Counted from the stretch's first letter, positions 36,084 through 45,101 are shown. The stretch: 64,000 nt of DNA from Mucilaginibacter gossypiicola (GCF_900110105.1 NZ_FOCL01000002.1:885620-949619), one strand, 5' to 3'. The notes: generated from the letters alone by a model not told the origin. Made by a program: numbers and translations.

Positions 36084-37565
36084 TTACCATACATAAGTAG
36101 CTACCGAGCCGTTGGCTAAAGTGCTTGAAGCTGTTTTTCCATCTATCTTAATATTAAATGATTGCTGGCTGCCGCTTGAATTTAGTACGATCAAAACGGT
36201 GCTGCCATTGGTATTTTTGAAAGCAACGTTTGGTAATCCGGCTACATTATCAGATGCGATCCTTACAGCTCCCGGCCGCACAAATTTTGATGCATGTGCA
36301 ATAATATAATAAGATACATTTTTTGTTACTGCCGATGATGAAGTAACTGTTAACGCACCGCGGCAGGTAGTACAGCCCCCATCAGTATGCGGCCCGTAGT
36401 CGGTATCGGTAGCAAGGTTCCATTCCAAAACGTTGCGGCACCAGCTACGGGTTGCACCAATAATAAGGTTGCTTACATGCCAGGACAAGTCGCCGCCAAA
36501 GCCGCCATTTGATGGGGTGTATTGCTCTGTAAAATAAAGGTTTTTGTTTGGGAAAGCGTCATGCAGCGGGCCAAGCGCATTGATATCACCATTATATAAA
36601 TGGAAAGCTGACCCATCAACAAAAGGATTAGCAGTTGCATCGCTGAAAATATCTACCGGGTAAGTGGTGTTATCGGCATTATGGTCATAAACAATGATTT
36701 TGGTGGCAATGCCGGCAGCTTTGAATTGCGGGCCAAGGTTGTTTTTGATAAAGTTGGCCTGCTCGTTCGACGGCATATACATAGCCGGGTTATTGTAAGC
36801 ATTCAATGGCTCATTTTGCGGGGTTATGGCATCAATAGTTATGCCTTCGGCTTTCATAGCCTGGATGTATTTTACAAAATAGCGTGCGTAGGCATCATAA
36901 TAAGCGGTATTCAAACTGCCGCCTTTAAACCCGTTGTTTCCAAGAGTGTTAATCTTCATCCAGGTAGGGGCTGTCCAGGGGCTGCCTAATATTTTAATGT
37001 TTGGATTAATGGCGAGAATCTTCTTCAATACAGGAATGAGATCGGCCTTTTCGGCATCGATAGAAAAGTTTTTCAGATCGACGTCTGTTAAACCGGGGGT
37101 AACCTCGTCATAAGTATAATCTGTAGCACTCATATCAGATGCGCCAATGCTGATGCGGAGATAACTTACGCCGATGTGGGTATCATCGGTTGCGAAAAGA
37201 TCTTTCAAAACTTCGTCCTGCTTTTGGGCGGTAAGTTTATTAAGCACCATGGCGCTGCCGCCGGTAAGGCAATAGCCAAAGCCATCAATGGTTTGGTAGG
37301 TTGTAGCAGCATTGATACTAATGGTTGAGCCGCTGCCGGCCGTTGCGCCGAAATTGATAGTGACATTTTGTTTGGCAAAGGCGGTAGCCTGATCGGCAGT
37401 GGTGAGCCACATGGCCACATCGCTTTTGGTTGGTGTTACCACCGGAGGTACAACAGGTGGTGCCGGAGTGGGTGCCGCGGTTGATTTTTTGCCGCAGGCC
37501 TCGCCACTAAAGATACCGATTGTAATAAATGAGGCTAACAGAACACTTGTAAAATTATATTTCAT
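36084..37565 (-). CDS. GH30 glycoside hydrolase, lipoprotein-like, without trefoil
   Basis: The start at 37565 (MKYNFTSVLLASFITIGIFS) is preferred to the ATG four codons earlier. A Cys follows (GEACGKK), and then a Pro/Thr linker. The GH30 barrel repeats the motifs of the enzyme at 31.3 kb: GFGYCLTGGSAMVLNKLTAQ, acid/base [13 protein letters not shown] and nucleophile LYFTEQYTPS. It ends after the beta sandwich (LANGSVATYVW) and lacks the fascin module. It is a close paralogue, probably for the same or a related beta-linked glucan. It lies directly upstream of the sensor gene. Confidence 0.92.
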   Translation of the reverse strand: MKYNFTSVLLASFITIGIFSGEACGKKSTAAPTPAPPVVPPVVTPTKSDVAMWLTTADQATAFAKQNVTINFGATAGSGSTISINAATTYQTIDGFGYCLTGGSAMVLNKLTAQKQDEVLKDLFATDDTHIGVSYLRISIGASDMSATDYTYDEVTPGLTDVDLKNFSIDAEKADLIPVLKKILAINPNIKILGSPWTAPTWMKINTLGNNGFKGGSLNTAYYDAYARYFVKYIQAMKAEGITIDAITPQNEPLNAYNNPAMYMPSNEQANFIKNNLGPQFKAAGIATKIIVYDHNADNTTYPVDIFSDATANPFVDGSAFHLYNGDINALGPLHDAFPNKNLYFTEQYTPSNGGFGGDLSWHVSNLIIGATRSWCRNVLEWNLATDTDYGPHTDGGCTTCRGALTVTSSSAVTKNVSYYIIAHASKFVRPGAVRIASDNVAGLPNVAFKNTNGSTVLIVLNSSGSQQSFNIKIDGKTASSTLANGSVATYVW

Positions 37566-37787
37566 CGGGGAGTACATTTAAAACCGGTTTACATGAAGTT
37601 TAACGGCTTTATTTTGTTAAAAATTGGTTTATTTTATAGCTTAACATGACTAATATATGAACCGCCAATGGCTATAACAAGCGTATATTTGTGGTGTAGA
37701 GGTATCAAACGGCCGTTTTTAAGAAATTATGATACGCTTCAATACCAAACAAAATTATTGCCTGCAAGGCAAAAAACTATAAAACCC

Positions 37788-38564
37788 ATGCAAAGCGAAC
37801 AATACAATACCAAGCCAAAAAAAATTATATTTTTTTTATTAGCGCTGCTGTTTACGGTGCGTTTAACCGCAAATGCACAAAATATCCGGGTTGCCGCCGC
37901 TGCCAACCTGCAGCCGGTAATGGAAGTTTTGCAAAAAGATTTTAAGCAAAAAACGGGAATTACTATTGATGCTGTTATTGGTTCGTCGGGCAAGCTTGTA
38001 GCACAAATCAGTAATGGGGCGCCGTTCGATGTTTTTTTATCAGCAGATATGAGCTTTCCGGAGACCTTATTTAAAAATGGTTTCGCAAAAGAAAAGCCGG
38101 TGGTGTATGCCTCTGGTAGCCTCATCATCTGCAGTACGCAAAACATTGGTTTTGAAAACTGGGAGCGGTTGTTGCTTTCGGCCAGGATAAAAAAGATCGC
38201 GGTAGCCAACCCTGCCATTGCTCCTTATGGTAAAGCGGCTGAGCAATCGCTTCAGGATAAAGGGATTTTAGATGATGCCAAACCCAAGATAGTTTATGGT
38301 GAGAGCATATCGCAAGTAAATACTTATATCACCACAGGCGTAGCCGATGTTGGTTTCACCACGCAATCGCTGGTGAAGGAACTTGGTAATAAAACGCCAT
38401 TATATTACAAAATCATCGACCCAAAAACCTATGAGCCGATACAGCAAGGTATCGTGATTCTGAAGCATGGCGCTGATAATTCATCGGCAGATAAATTTTA
38501 TCGATACATTTTAAGTCCTGCCGCCAAAAGTATTTTCAAGGCCTATGGCTACCGGGTACAATAA
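37788..38564 (+). CDS. modA: Molybdate ABC transporter substrate-binding protein
   Basis: The start at 37788 gives the signal peptide KKIIFFLLALLFTVRLTANA; upstream codons in the same frame do not resemble a leader. The mature protein begins NIRVAAAANLQPVMEVLQKD, and then come IDAVIGSSGKLVAQISNGAP and FDVFLSADMSFPETLFKNG, the ModA oxyanion-binding pattern. It captures molybdate or tungstate in the periplasm. It heads modABC. Confidence 0.93.
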   Translation: MQSEQYNTKPKKIIFFLLALLFTVRLTANAQNIRVAAAANLQPVMEVLQKDFKQKTGITIDAVIGSSGKLVAQISNGAPFDVFLSADMSFPETLFKNGFAKEKPVVYASGSLIICSTQNIGFENWERLLLSARIKKIAVANPAIAPYGKAAEQSLQDKGILDDAKPKIVYGESISQVNTYITTGVADVGFTTQSLVKELGNKTPLYYKIIDPKTYEPIQQGIVILKHGADNSSADKFYRYILSPAAKSIFKAYGYRVQ

Positions 38565-38579
38565 TTTGTATTTTTATTG

Positions 38580-39251
38580 ATGGACTTATCGCCCATATGG
38601 CTTACGTTAAAATTAGCGGGTATTACCACGCTGTTGCTGCTGCTTATCGGGCTGCCATTTGCGTGGTGGCTTTCAAAAGGCAGGTCCCTTATTAAAATCA
38701 TTATTGAAGCAATTATTACCATGCCTTTGGTGTTGCCGCCGTCGGTGCTGGGCTTTTATTTGTTGCTGGCTTTTAGTCCGCAGCATGGCTTGGGAAAGTG
38801 GCTGCATGATACCTTTGACGTGCAATTGGTTTTTTCGTTTCCGGGCCTGATCCTGGCGTCGGTAATTTATAGCATGCCTTTTATGGTGGGGCCGGTAAAA
38901 TCTGCCCTGCAGCAGTTACCGGCATCATTGGCCGAGGCATCTTACACATTGGGTAAAACCGAATGGCAAACTTTTAGATATGTGCTGTTGCCCAATATTA
39001 AACCGTCACTATTAACAGCTGCGGTATTAACGTTTGCCCACACGCTGGGCGAGTTTGGCGTTGTGCTGATGATAGGGGGGAACATCCCGGGAGTTACAAG
39101 AGTAGCGTCTATTGCGGTATATGATTCGGTTGAGAAGATGGATTACGCATTGGCTAATAATTACTCGCTGGTTTTATTTTCAATTACGTTTATCCTGGTG
39201 ATAGCTGTTTTTATATTCAATAAATACCAGGCGAAAGGCCCCATAGTATGA
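38580..39251 (+). CDS. modB: Molybdate ABC transporter permease
   Basis: The ATG at 38580 (MDLSPIWLTLKLAGITTLLL) is preferred over a TTG one codon earlier. Five membrane helices, the pattern MPLVLPPSVLGFYLLLAFSP and the cytoplasmic loop LAEASYTLGKTEWQTFRYVL (EAA loop that docks ModC) identify ModB. Length (223) is normal. The stop overlaps modC by 4 bp. Confidence 0.94.
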   Translation: MDLSPIWLTLKLAGITTLLLLLIGLPFAWWLSKGRSLIKIIIEAIITMPLVLPPSVLGFYLLLAFSPQHGLGKWLHDTFDVQLVFSFPGLILASVIYSMPFMVGPVKSALQQLPASLAEASYTLGKTEWQTFRYVLLPNIKPSLLTAAVLTFAHTLGEFGVVLMIGGNIPGVTRVASIAVYDSVEKMDYALANNYSLVLFSITFILVIAVFIFNKYQAKGPIV

Positions 39252-39874
39252 TCAGCGTAGATATCGAAATAAAGCTTAAGACTTATCACGACAGGCCGTC
39301 GCTCAAAATAAACAGGCAGTTTAATACGGGCAGTATCACTAAAATCTTAGGGCCATCCGGTTCGGGAAAAACCACCTTGCTGAAAATAATTGCCGGCCTG
39401 GGCTCTCCTGAAAGCGGAAAGATCGTAGCTGATGGTGTTACCTGGTTTGACGCTGGGCAAAAGATCAATCTCTCTCCCCAAAAAAGAAATGTTGGCTTCG
39501 TATTCCAAAGTTATGCGCTGTTCCCGAACATGACGGTACAACAGCACCTGGAATATGCAACAACAGATGCGGACTGGATAAAGCAATTACTAAAACTTGG
39601 GCAACTGGATAAGTTGGTTAATCATAAGCCCGATCATCTTTCGGGAGGGCAACAACAGCGCCTGGCAATATTAAGGGCGCTGGCCATTAAGCCAAAGCTG
39701 CTTTTGATGGACGAGCCATTTTCGGCACTGGATAGTAAAATAAAAACTACATTGATTGCCGAACTTAAGCTTTTACTTACGCAATTAGGAATAACTACCA
39801 TCATAGTAAGTCATAATTTAAAGGAGCTGGAAATGTTTGGTGGGGAGGTGATTGATTTTGAAGGGTTGATTTAA
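39248..39874 (+). CDS. modC: Molybdate ABC transporter ATP-binding protein (short, no TOBE)
   Basis: Walker A is ILGPSGSGKTTLLKIIAGLG, the signature LSGGQQQRLAILRALAI and Walker B LLLMDEPFSALDSKIKT followed by IIVSHNLKEL. At 208 residues it holds only the ATPase domain and lacks the C-terminal TOBE (Mop) domains of E. coli ModC, as in several Bacteroidota. It powers ModB. Confidence 0.92.
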   Translation: MISVDIEIKLKTYHDRPSLKINRQFNTGSITKILGPSGSGKTTLLKIIAGLGSPESGKIVADGVTWFDAGQKINLSPQKRNVGFVFQSYALFPNMTVQQHLEYATTDADWIKQLLKLGQLDKLVNHKPDHLSGGQQQRLAILRALAIKPKLLLMDEPFSALDSKIKTTLIAELKLLLTQLGITTIIVSHNLKELEMFGGEVIDFEGLI

Positions 39875-40185
39875 GCATTTTATAAATACCCCGCCGCCCG
39901 GCTCCGGCAAACACAAACTAAATATTTTTCGACTTGCGCTCGTTTTTAACGAGCGCTTAATGTGGATTGGCGTTTGTAACGCCATTTACGAGGCGCTTAC
40001 GTTACAAACGTAAGCCCATTTTAAGCACTCATCACAGATGAGCGCAAGTTGTCTTCACATCTATAAGGTAGTAAAAAACGGATGTCATGCTGAGCTTGTC
40101 GAAGCATGGTGGATAGGGCCTCTGCGCGCGACCCTTCGACAAGCTCAGGGTGACAGGCCCTCTTTGCGGCAACAAAAAATCTTAA
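39875..40185. repeat. Two palindromic repeat elements after modC
   Basis: The first, about 39930-40050, starts CTTGCGCTCG and ends GAGCGCAAG, with inner pairs such as acgtttgtaac/gttacaaacgt. The second (40083-40155) pairs TGTCATGCTGAGCTTGTCGA with TTCGACAAGCTCAGGGTGACA and shares its inner gggcctctgcgcgcgaccc with the repeat at 9145. No gene is seen. Confidence 0.75.
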
Positions 40186-40818
40186 TTATTTACTATTGCT
40201 CTTATCCCCGTCAGATATCGACTTGATGAGGCTGCCCCACGCAAGCGGGTTTAACAGCGGATTTGGGGTAAGGGAGTGCGAGTTCAGGATAGTGGTATGC
40301 ATGTTTTGTGCATTGGCCGATTGTATTTCCTGGGCATCGCGGGGTAACGTATTGTAAAGGGCAGATAGGGTGGCTTTGCTGATGTTTTTGCGGGCTATTT
40401 CCAGGTCATCATCAGCAAGTTTTATAGCCAGGAAATCTTTTTTAAACTCATCGGTGGTTGCCCACGGAAATACGTGAAATGTAGGCAGATTGATGATCTG
40501 CGCTTTTAGGGAAACCTGGGTAGTATAGCTTTCATTTGGCAGGTTTGATGGAATAACCACGGTAACAGGTGCGTAGCCCACGCAGGTAAAACGAAGCGTA
40601 TCGCGTTCATGCACTACAAAAGAAAAGTAACCCTTATAGTTGGATACGTTAACGATATTATGTGCCGTAGTATTGGTAATGGTTACGTACGGAATAGTGA
40701 TCTTGATGCTATCCGCATTATGTGTGATGCCTGTAAACTGCACAACGGGGCGATCTTTGCTTTGCGCAAAAGCACCCAGTGATACAAACATAAACAACAG
40801 GCCAACTAAATATTTCAT
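40186..40818 (-). CDS. Secreted carboxypeptidase-regulatory-like protein, unknown
   Basis: A signal peptide (MKYLVGLLFMFVSLGAFA) is followed by a beta-sandwich of the CarboxypepD_reg type (IPYVTITNTTAHNIVNVSNY, then GYFSFVVHERDTLRFTCVGY). The remaining 90 residues are helical and polar with no known motif (FHVFPWATTDEFKKDFLAIK). It resembles the protein at 968-1753 in layout. It is probably periplasmic or surface bound. Confidence 0.65.
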   Translation of the reverse strand: MKYLVGLLFMFVSLGAFAQSKDRPVVQFTGITHNADSIKITIPYVTITNTTAHNIVNVSNYKGYFSFVVHERDTLRFTCVGYAPVTVVIPSNLPNESYTTQVSLKAQIINLPTFHVFPWATTDEFKKDFLAIKLADDDLEIARKNISKATLSALYNTLPRDAQEIQSANAQNMHTTILNSHSLTPNPLLNPLAWGSLIKSISDGDKSNSK

Positions 40819-40938
40819 AAAACCATTAACTACTTAACTCAACATATATTACGCTGTCAAAGTCAAAATAGTTTTTAAACTTCATCAAAAGTAAGTCATA
40901 TCCCCAAATTGATCCGGGGATTTAACATTACTTAACAA

Positions 40939-41217
40939 TTACCTTAAGTTTTCGGGAAGCACGGCATTAGGGTCATCAATGTCCGTTAGATTTATGGCCT
41001 CAATGGCGGTAACTTCGGGCACAGCTTTTTTAATAGCCTGCTCAATACCGGCTTTAAGGGTCATGATGCTCATTGGGCATGATCCGCATGAGCCCAGCAG
41101 CTTTAACTTAACTACATTTTCAGGAGTTATCTCCTCAACAGAAACATTCCCCCCATCAGCCTCCAAATACGGACGGATAGTATCTAAAGCTGCTTCAACC
41201 TGATTTAATAAACTCAT
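40939..41217 (-). CDS. NifU-like scaffold protein (Nfu domain)
   Basis: The 92-residue protein is a single NifU C-terminal domain: EAALDTIRPYLEADGGNVSV, then the cluster motif GSCGSCPMSIMTLKAGIEQA with C-x-x-C. Nfu proteins carry and hand over [4Fe-4S] clusters. It lies 31 bp downstream of the Mrp-type ATPase, another Fe-S carrier, in one operon. Confidence 0.93.
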   Translation of the reverse strand: MSLLNQVEAALDTIRPYLEADGGNVSVEEITPENVVKLKLLGSCGSCPMSIMTLKAGIEQAIKKAVPEVTAIEAINLTDIDDPNAVLPENLR

Positions 41218-41248
41218 TTTTATTAATTTATAACGTTATGTAAAGTTA

Positions 41249-42337
41249 TTAATTATTTACAATATTTTCTGCACTTAGTGCTTTGGCATTTGATATGGCC
41301 ACCTGCTGTGCAACACGCTCGGCCATCTGAACAAAAGCGGTAGTCATTGGGCCGTCTTCTTCAAGCACGGTAGGTTTGCCGGCATCGCCCGAATCGCTGA
41401 TACCTTTAATCAATGGGATTTCGCCTAAAAAGGGCACTTCCAATATATCGGCCAGTTTGTGGCCACCACCTTTACCGAATATATAATATTTGTTTTCGGG
41501 CAGTTCGGCAGGGGTAAAGTACGACATATTTTCAACCACACCCAATATTGGCACATTGATAGCAGGCATCATAAACATACCAATGCCTTTTTTAGCATCG
41601 GCAAGTGCTACGTTTTGCGGGGTAGTAACAATTACGGCTCCTGTTACCGGGAAGCTTTGCGTTACTGTGATGTGGATATCGCCCGTACCCGGAGGCAGGT
41701 CGATCACCAGGTAATCCAGATCACCCCAGTCGGCATCATTGAATAATTGTTTTACTGCGGTAGATACCATCGGTCCGCGCCATGGCACCGGCTGGTTAGG
41801 ATCGGTGAAGAAACCTATCGACAGTAACTTGATACCATATTTCTCTATCGGCTCAATTCGGGTTTTTCCGTCAACCTGGCTGGCCATAGGGCGGGCACCT
41901 TCCAGGCCAAACATGATTGGTACCGATGGGCCATAAATATCAGCATCTATCAATCCCACCTTAGCACCTGATTTTGCCAAACCTAAAGCAAGGTTGGCCG
42001 CAACGGTTGATTTACCAACGCCACCTTTGCCCGATGCTACCGCGATGATATTTTTAACACCCGGTACGCCGGTGTTTTTTTGAGTGGTAACCCGCGAGGT
42101 CATGTTGATATTGATAATAGCATCCTTGCTTACAAAATGCAGGATAGCGTTGCGGCAGGCATTTTCAATCATCGCCTTCAACGGGCACGCCGGAGTGGTA
42201 AGCACAACCGAGAAGCTAACGTTGTTGCCATCAATATGAATATCCTGGATCATGTTGAGGGTAACCAGGTCTTTTTTTAAGTCTGGTTCTTCAACATTAC
42301 CCAATGCTTGTAATACTTGTTCTTTAGTAATTGTCAT
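41249..42337 (-). CDS. mrp: Mrp/NBP35 (ApbC) family Fe-S carrier ATPase
   Basis: The start at 42337 (MTITKEQVLQALGNVEEPDL) fits the family; 18 upstream codons do not. An N-terminal DUF59/MIP18 domain (about residues 1-80) is followed by the deviant P-loop domain: VASGKGGVGKSTVAANLALG, LIDADIYGPSVPIMFGL and LVIDLPPGTGDIHITVTQS. It binds and transfers Fe-S clusters in the cytosol. The Nfu gene follows. Confidence 0.94.
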   Translation of the reverse strand: MTITKEQVLQALGNVEEPDLKKDLVTLNMIQDIHIDGNNVSFSVVLTTPACPLKAMIENACRNAILHFVSKDAIININMTSRVTTQKNTGVPGVKNIIAVASGKGGVGKSTVAANLALGLAKSGAKVGLIDADIYGPSVPIMFGLEGARPMASQVDGKTRIEPIEKYGIKLLSIGFFTDPNQPVPWRGPMVSTAVKQLFNDADWGDLDYLVIDLPPGTGDIHITVTQSFPVTGAVIVTTPQNVALADAKKGIGMFMMPAINVPILGVVENMSYFTPAELPENKYYIFGKGGGHKLADILEVPFLGEIPLIKGISDSGDAGKPTVLEEDGPMTTAFVQMAERVAQQVAISNAKALSAENIVNN

Positions 42338-42452
42338 AATATGAGGCAAATTTATGAAAACGGGGCATTGATTAAGTTTATCAGGAAACAATTTGCAAAA
42401 ACAACCGTTTGCAGGGGATAAGATTTAGTTTAGTTTTGGATAAAATTAACAA

Positions 42453-44708
42453 ATGAAGCGCCTTAATCCTAAATACATACGCATAGCCGCATATATTCTT
42501 GTTCCCTTAATTCTTATTCTGCTTATCGGCGGATATGTTGCCTACTCAAAACGTGGAGCCCTGCTCGAAAAAGCCATTGACAAAGCTAAATTAAAAGCGA
42601 AGAGAGATTATAATTTAGATGTAAAAATAGGATCGGCCCAGTTTACCGGCCTAAGCACGATTGCATTCTCTGATATCAGCATTGTACCGGACGGACGGGA
42701 TAGCTTGCTGAACATCAAAAATTTCTCGGTAAGTGTACGCGTTATGCCCTTGTTACTGGGCGAAGTAAAATTATCAGATGTGGTGCTGCAGGATGGTTTT
42801 ATCAGCCTTGTTGATAAAAATGGCGTTAAAAATTTCGACTTCCTGTTTAAAAAGAAAAAGGATTCGACAGCAACCGATAATAAGGCCGATTTAAGCAATA
42901 TTGCCCATAACCTGATCAACGAGGTACTTTATAAAATTCCGGATAATTTATCGCTCAATAATTTTAATATCAGTTTTAAAAGCGATAGCGCACAGCTTAA
43001 GCTATTAGCCCAAACCGCGCTGATCAAAGACGGGCAGTTGACTTCGACAATAAAGGTAAACGATGGGGAGGCTACCTGGCATTTTGCCGGTAAAATGCAT
43101 CCGTCGGATAAGGACATCGATGTGATGCTTTATGCCGATAATCACCAGAAGGTAGAATTGCCAATCATCGAAAAGAAATTTAACCTGAAACTTAATTTCG
43201 ATACGCTGCAAACTAAATTAAGTAAAGAGGATCATAGCAGCGGTGAAACCACCATTTCAGGTTCATGGTCGGTTAAAAACCTGCTGATCCGGCATCCGGG
43301 TATTTCTTCTACAGATATTGTGTTTCCGGAGGCGGCTATTGATGCTGATGTTAAGGTGGGTACCAATTATGTATCGATTGACAGTACTTCTACTATCCAC
43401 ATAAAAAAACTAACCGCGCATCCTTATATCAAGTACACACTAAACCCGGTAAAGATTTATGAACTGAAGCTGAATACCGGATGGCTTAATGCGGCCGATA
43501 TTTTTGATTCGTTCCCTACCGGGATGTTTGATGCGCTCGACGGGATCCAGGTTGCCGGTAAACTGAACTATCACATGAACTTTTTCATGGATACATCAAA
43601 ACCTGATGATTTGATATTTGATTCGGGAATGGATAAAGACAACTTCCGGATCCTTAAATTTGGACGTACCGATTTAAGTAAACTTAATAGTCCGTTTATA
43701 TATACGCCTTATGAAAAAGGCAAACCGATGGCGCCACACCTCATTGGCCCGGAAAATCCGGAGTTTACTCCGCTGCAGCAAATCTCACCTAATTTAAGGA
43801 ATGCGGTTATGACTGCCGAAGACCCTTCATTTTACACCAACCATGGTTTTGTGATGGAGGCTATCCGTAAATCGATAGCTACCGATTTTAAAACTAAAAA
43901 ATATAAACGCGGCGGCAGCGGGATATCACAGCAACTGGTGAAAAACGCCTATCTGAGCCGGGAGAAAACGCTATCTCGCAAAATAGAAGAGATCCTGATA
44001 GTATGGCTTATTGAAAATAACCGCATCATGACCAAAGACAGGATGCTGGAGGTTTATTTTAACATTATTGAATGGGGGCGCAATATTTATGGAATATCAG
44101 AAGCCTCGCACTATTATTTCGGCAAAGCGCCATCTGAACTTAGCCTTGGCGAAAGTATTTACCTGGCCAGCATCGTGCCTTATCCTAAGGGAGGATTGTA
44201 TGCATTTCAGCCGGATGGTACCTTACGACCGGGACTGCATGGCTATTTTAACCTGATAGGCAAGCTGATGGCCATGAAAGGATATACCGCCCGTGATACC
44301 AACGCTTATGGCTTTTATGAGGTGCGTTTAAGGGAAAGCCTGCGCCGCCAGATTGCCCCTGTTGATACCGCAACTGCTGATAGCCTCATGAAACAAGGTG
44401 GTGCGGATGACGATAGCATTTTGCCTGTAGTTGAAGAGCCGGTAAAAAGGCCAAACTTTTTCCAGCGTCTTTTTGGTAAAAAGGATACTACCGAACAAAA
44501 GGCCGAAGAAAAGCAGAAACAAAAAGAGCAAACTGTAAAGGAACAGATCAAAGCCCAGATAGAAGCGCTTAAGGCAGAATATAAACTCAAGATTGACGCC
44601 GTAGATACCACAGGCGGCCGAACGCGAAAAGAAGTACGGCAGGAAAAACGGCGCTTAAGGAATGAAGAGGATGAAAAGGAAAAGGAGTTGAAGGATAAGA
44701 TGCCGTAA
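42453..44708 (+). CDS. AsmA-like N-terminal region plus GT51 transglycosylase
   Basis: An N-terminal membrane helix (IAAYILVPLILILLIGGYVA) leads into about 400 residues of AsmA/DUF748-like beta repeats. From about residue 440 comes the GT51 peptidoglycan glycosyltransferase: NAVMTAEDPSFYTNHGFVME with the catalytic Glu, GGSGISQQLVKNAYLSREKT, RKIEEILIVWLIE and YFNIIEWGRNIYGISEASHYYF. No transpeptidase domain follows; the tail is a charged coiled coil (QKAEEKQKQKEQTVKEQIKA). It may polymerise glycan strands from lipid II, with an unusual envelope-spanning N-terminus. Its last 48 bases are duplicated at 44905-44952. Confidence 0.88.
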   Translation: MKRLNPKYIRIAAYILVPLILILLIGGYVAYSKRGALLEKAIDKAKLKAKRDYNLDVKIGSAQFTGLSTIAFSDISIVPDGRDSLLNIKNFSVSVRVMPLLLGEVKLSDVVLQDGFISLVDKNGVKNFDFLFKKKKDSTATDNKADLSNIAHNLINEVLYKIPDNLSLNNFNISFKSDSAQLKLLAQTALIKDGQLTSTIKVNDGEATWHFAGKMHPSDKDIDVMLYADNHQKVELPIIEKKFNLKLNFDTLQTKLSKEDHSSGETTISGSWSVKNLLIRHPGISSTDIVFPEAAIDADVKVGTNYVSIDSTSTIHIKKLTAHPYIKYTLNPVKIYELKLNTGWLNAADIFDSFPTGMFDALDGIQVAGKLNYHMNFFMDTSKPDDLIFDSGMDKDNFRILKFGRTDLSKLNSPFIYTPYEKGKPMAPHLIGPENPEFTPLQQISPNLRNAVMTAEDPSFYTNHGFVMEAIRKSIATDFKTKKYKRGGSGISQQLVKNAYLSREKTLSRKIEEILIVWLIENNRIMTKDRMLEVYFNIIEWGRNIYGISEASHYYFGKAPSELSLGESIYLASIVPYPKGGLYAFQPDGTLRPGLHGYFNLIGKLMAMKGYTARDTNAYGFYEVRLRESLRRQIAPVDTATADSLMKQGGADDDSILPVVEEPVKRPNFFQRLFGKKDTTEQKAEEKQKQKEQTVKEQIKAQIEALKAEYKLKIDAVDTTGGRTRKEVRQEKRRLRNEEDEKEKELKDKMP

Positions 44709-44738
44709 TCGAGAATAAAAAGGATGTCATAAGATATG

Positions 44739-44778
44739 AAAACGGACATTCTGCCAAGCAGAATGTCCGTTTTGTATT
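44739..44778 (+). terminator. Intrinsic terminator of the transglycosylase gene
   Basis: A 16-bp perfect stem, AAAACGGACATTCTGC with GCAGAATGTCCGTTTT around the loop CAA (44739-44773), is followed by GTATTT. It starts 31 bp after the stop. Confidence 0.85.
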
Positions 44779-44784
44779 TATGCA

Positions 44785-44900
44785 CTGCCGCGAGTTTAGC
44801 GTAGCGTAACTCGTGGTTGGCATCTTGTAAGCTTTCAGCTTACTTAGGTTCAGCTGAAAGCTGAAACCATGGTTGACCACGGGTTGAAAACCCGCGGCAG
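44785..44900. repeat. Palindromic repeat element bounded by CTGCCGCG/CGCGGCAG
   Basis: The 116-bp element begins CTGCCGCGAGTTTAGCGTAG and ends GGGTTGAAAACCCGCGGCAG. Inner pairs include agctttcagctt with agctgaaagct. It lies between the two copies of the transglycosylase 3' end. Confidence 0.8.
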
Positions 44901-44904
44901 CTTG

Positions 44905-44952
44905 AATGAAGAGGATGAAAAGGAAAAGGAGTTGAAAGATAAGATGCCGTAA
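44905..44952 (+). pseudogene. Duplicated 3' end of the transglycosylase gene
   Basis: These 48 bases repeat 44661-44708, the last 15 codons and stop of the transglycosylase, with one substitution (aaggataag to aaagataag). Nothing upstream of it is coding, so it is a non-functional tail copy created when the element at 44785-44900 arrived or by local duplication. Confidence 0.85.
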
Positions 44953-44973
44953 GATTACGATGATGTAAATAGT

Positions 44974-45011
44974 AACGGGTATTCTGGTTAACGGAATGCC
45001 CGTTTTTTATT
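44974..45011 (+). terminator. Second terminator hairpin after the duplicated tail
   Basis: AACGGGTATTC pairs with GGAATGCCCGTT (one G-U), then TTTTTATTT follows. Its layout relative to the duplicated tail copies that of the first terminator, so it may be a diverged duplicate or the original terminator. Confidence 0.75.
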
Positions 45012-45057
45012 TAATAAGCCAAGGAAAATTATCTAATTACAATTACATGGCCAAACT

Positions 45058-45081
45058 TATATGTTTAAACATATATATTTG
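45058..45081 (+). promoter_or_regulatory. Nitroreductase promoter with TATATGTTTAAACATATA palindrome
   Basis: An 18-bp perfect palindrome (45058-45075) overlaps a Bacteroidota -7 element TATATTTG (45074-45081). The start codon is 20 bp further. A repressor bound here would block the promoter. The core 14-mer is shared with the pirin upstream region. Confidence 0.6.
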
Positions 45082-45101
45082 TTTCAACAATTGAGATAAT
45101 C

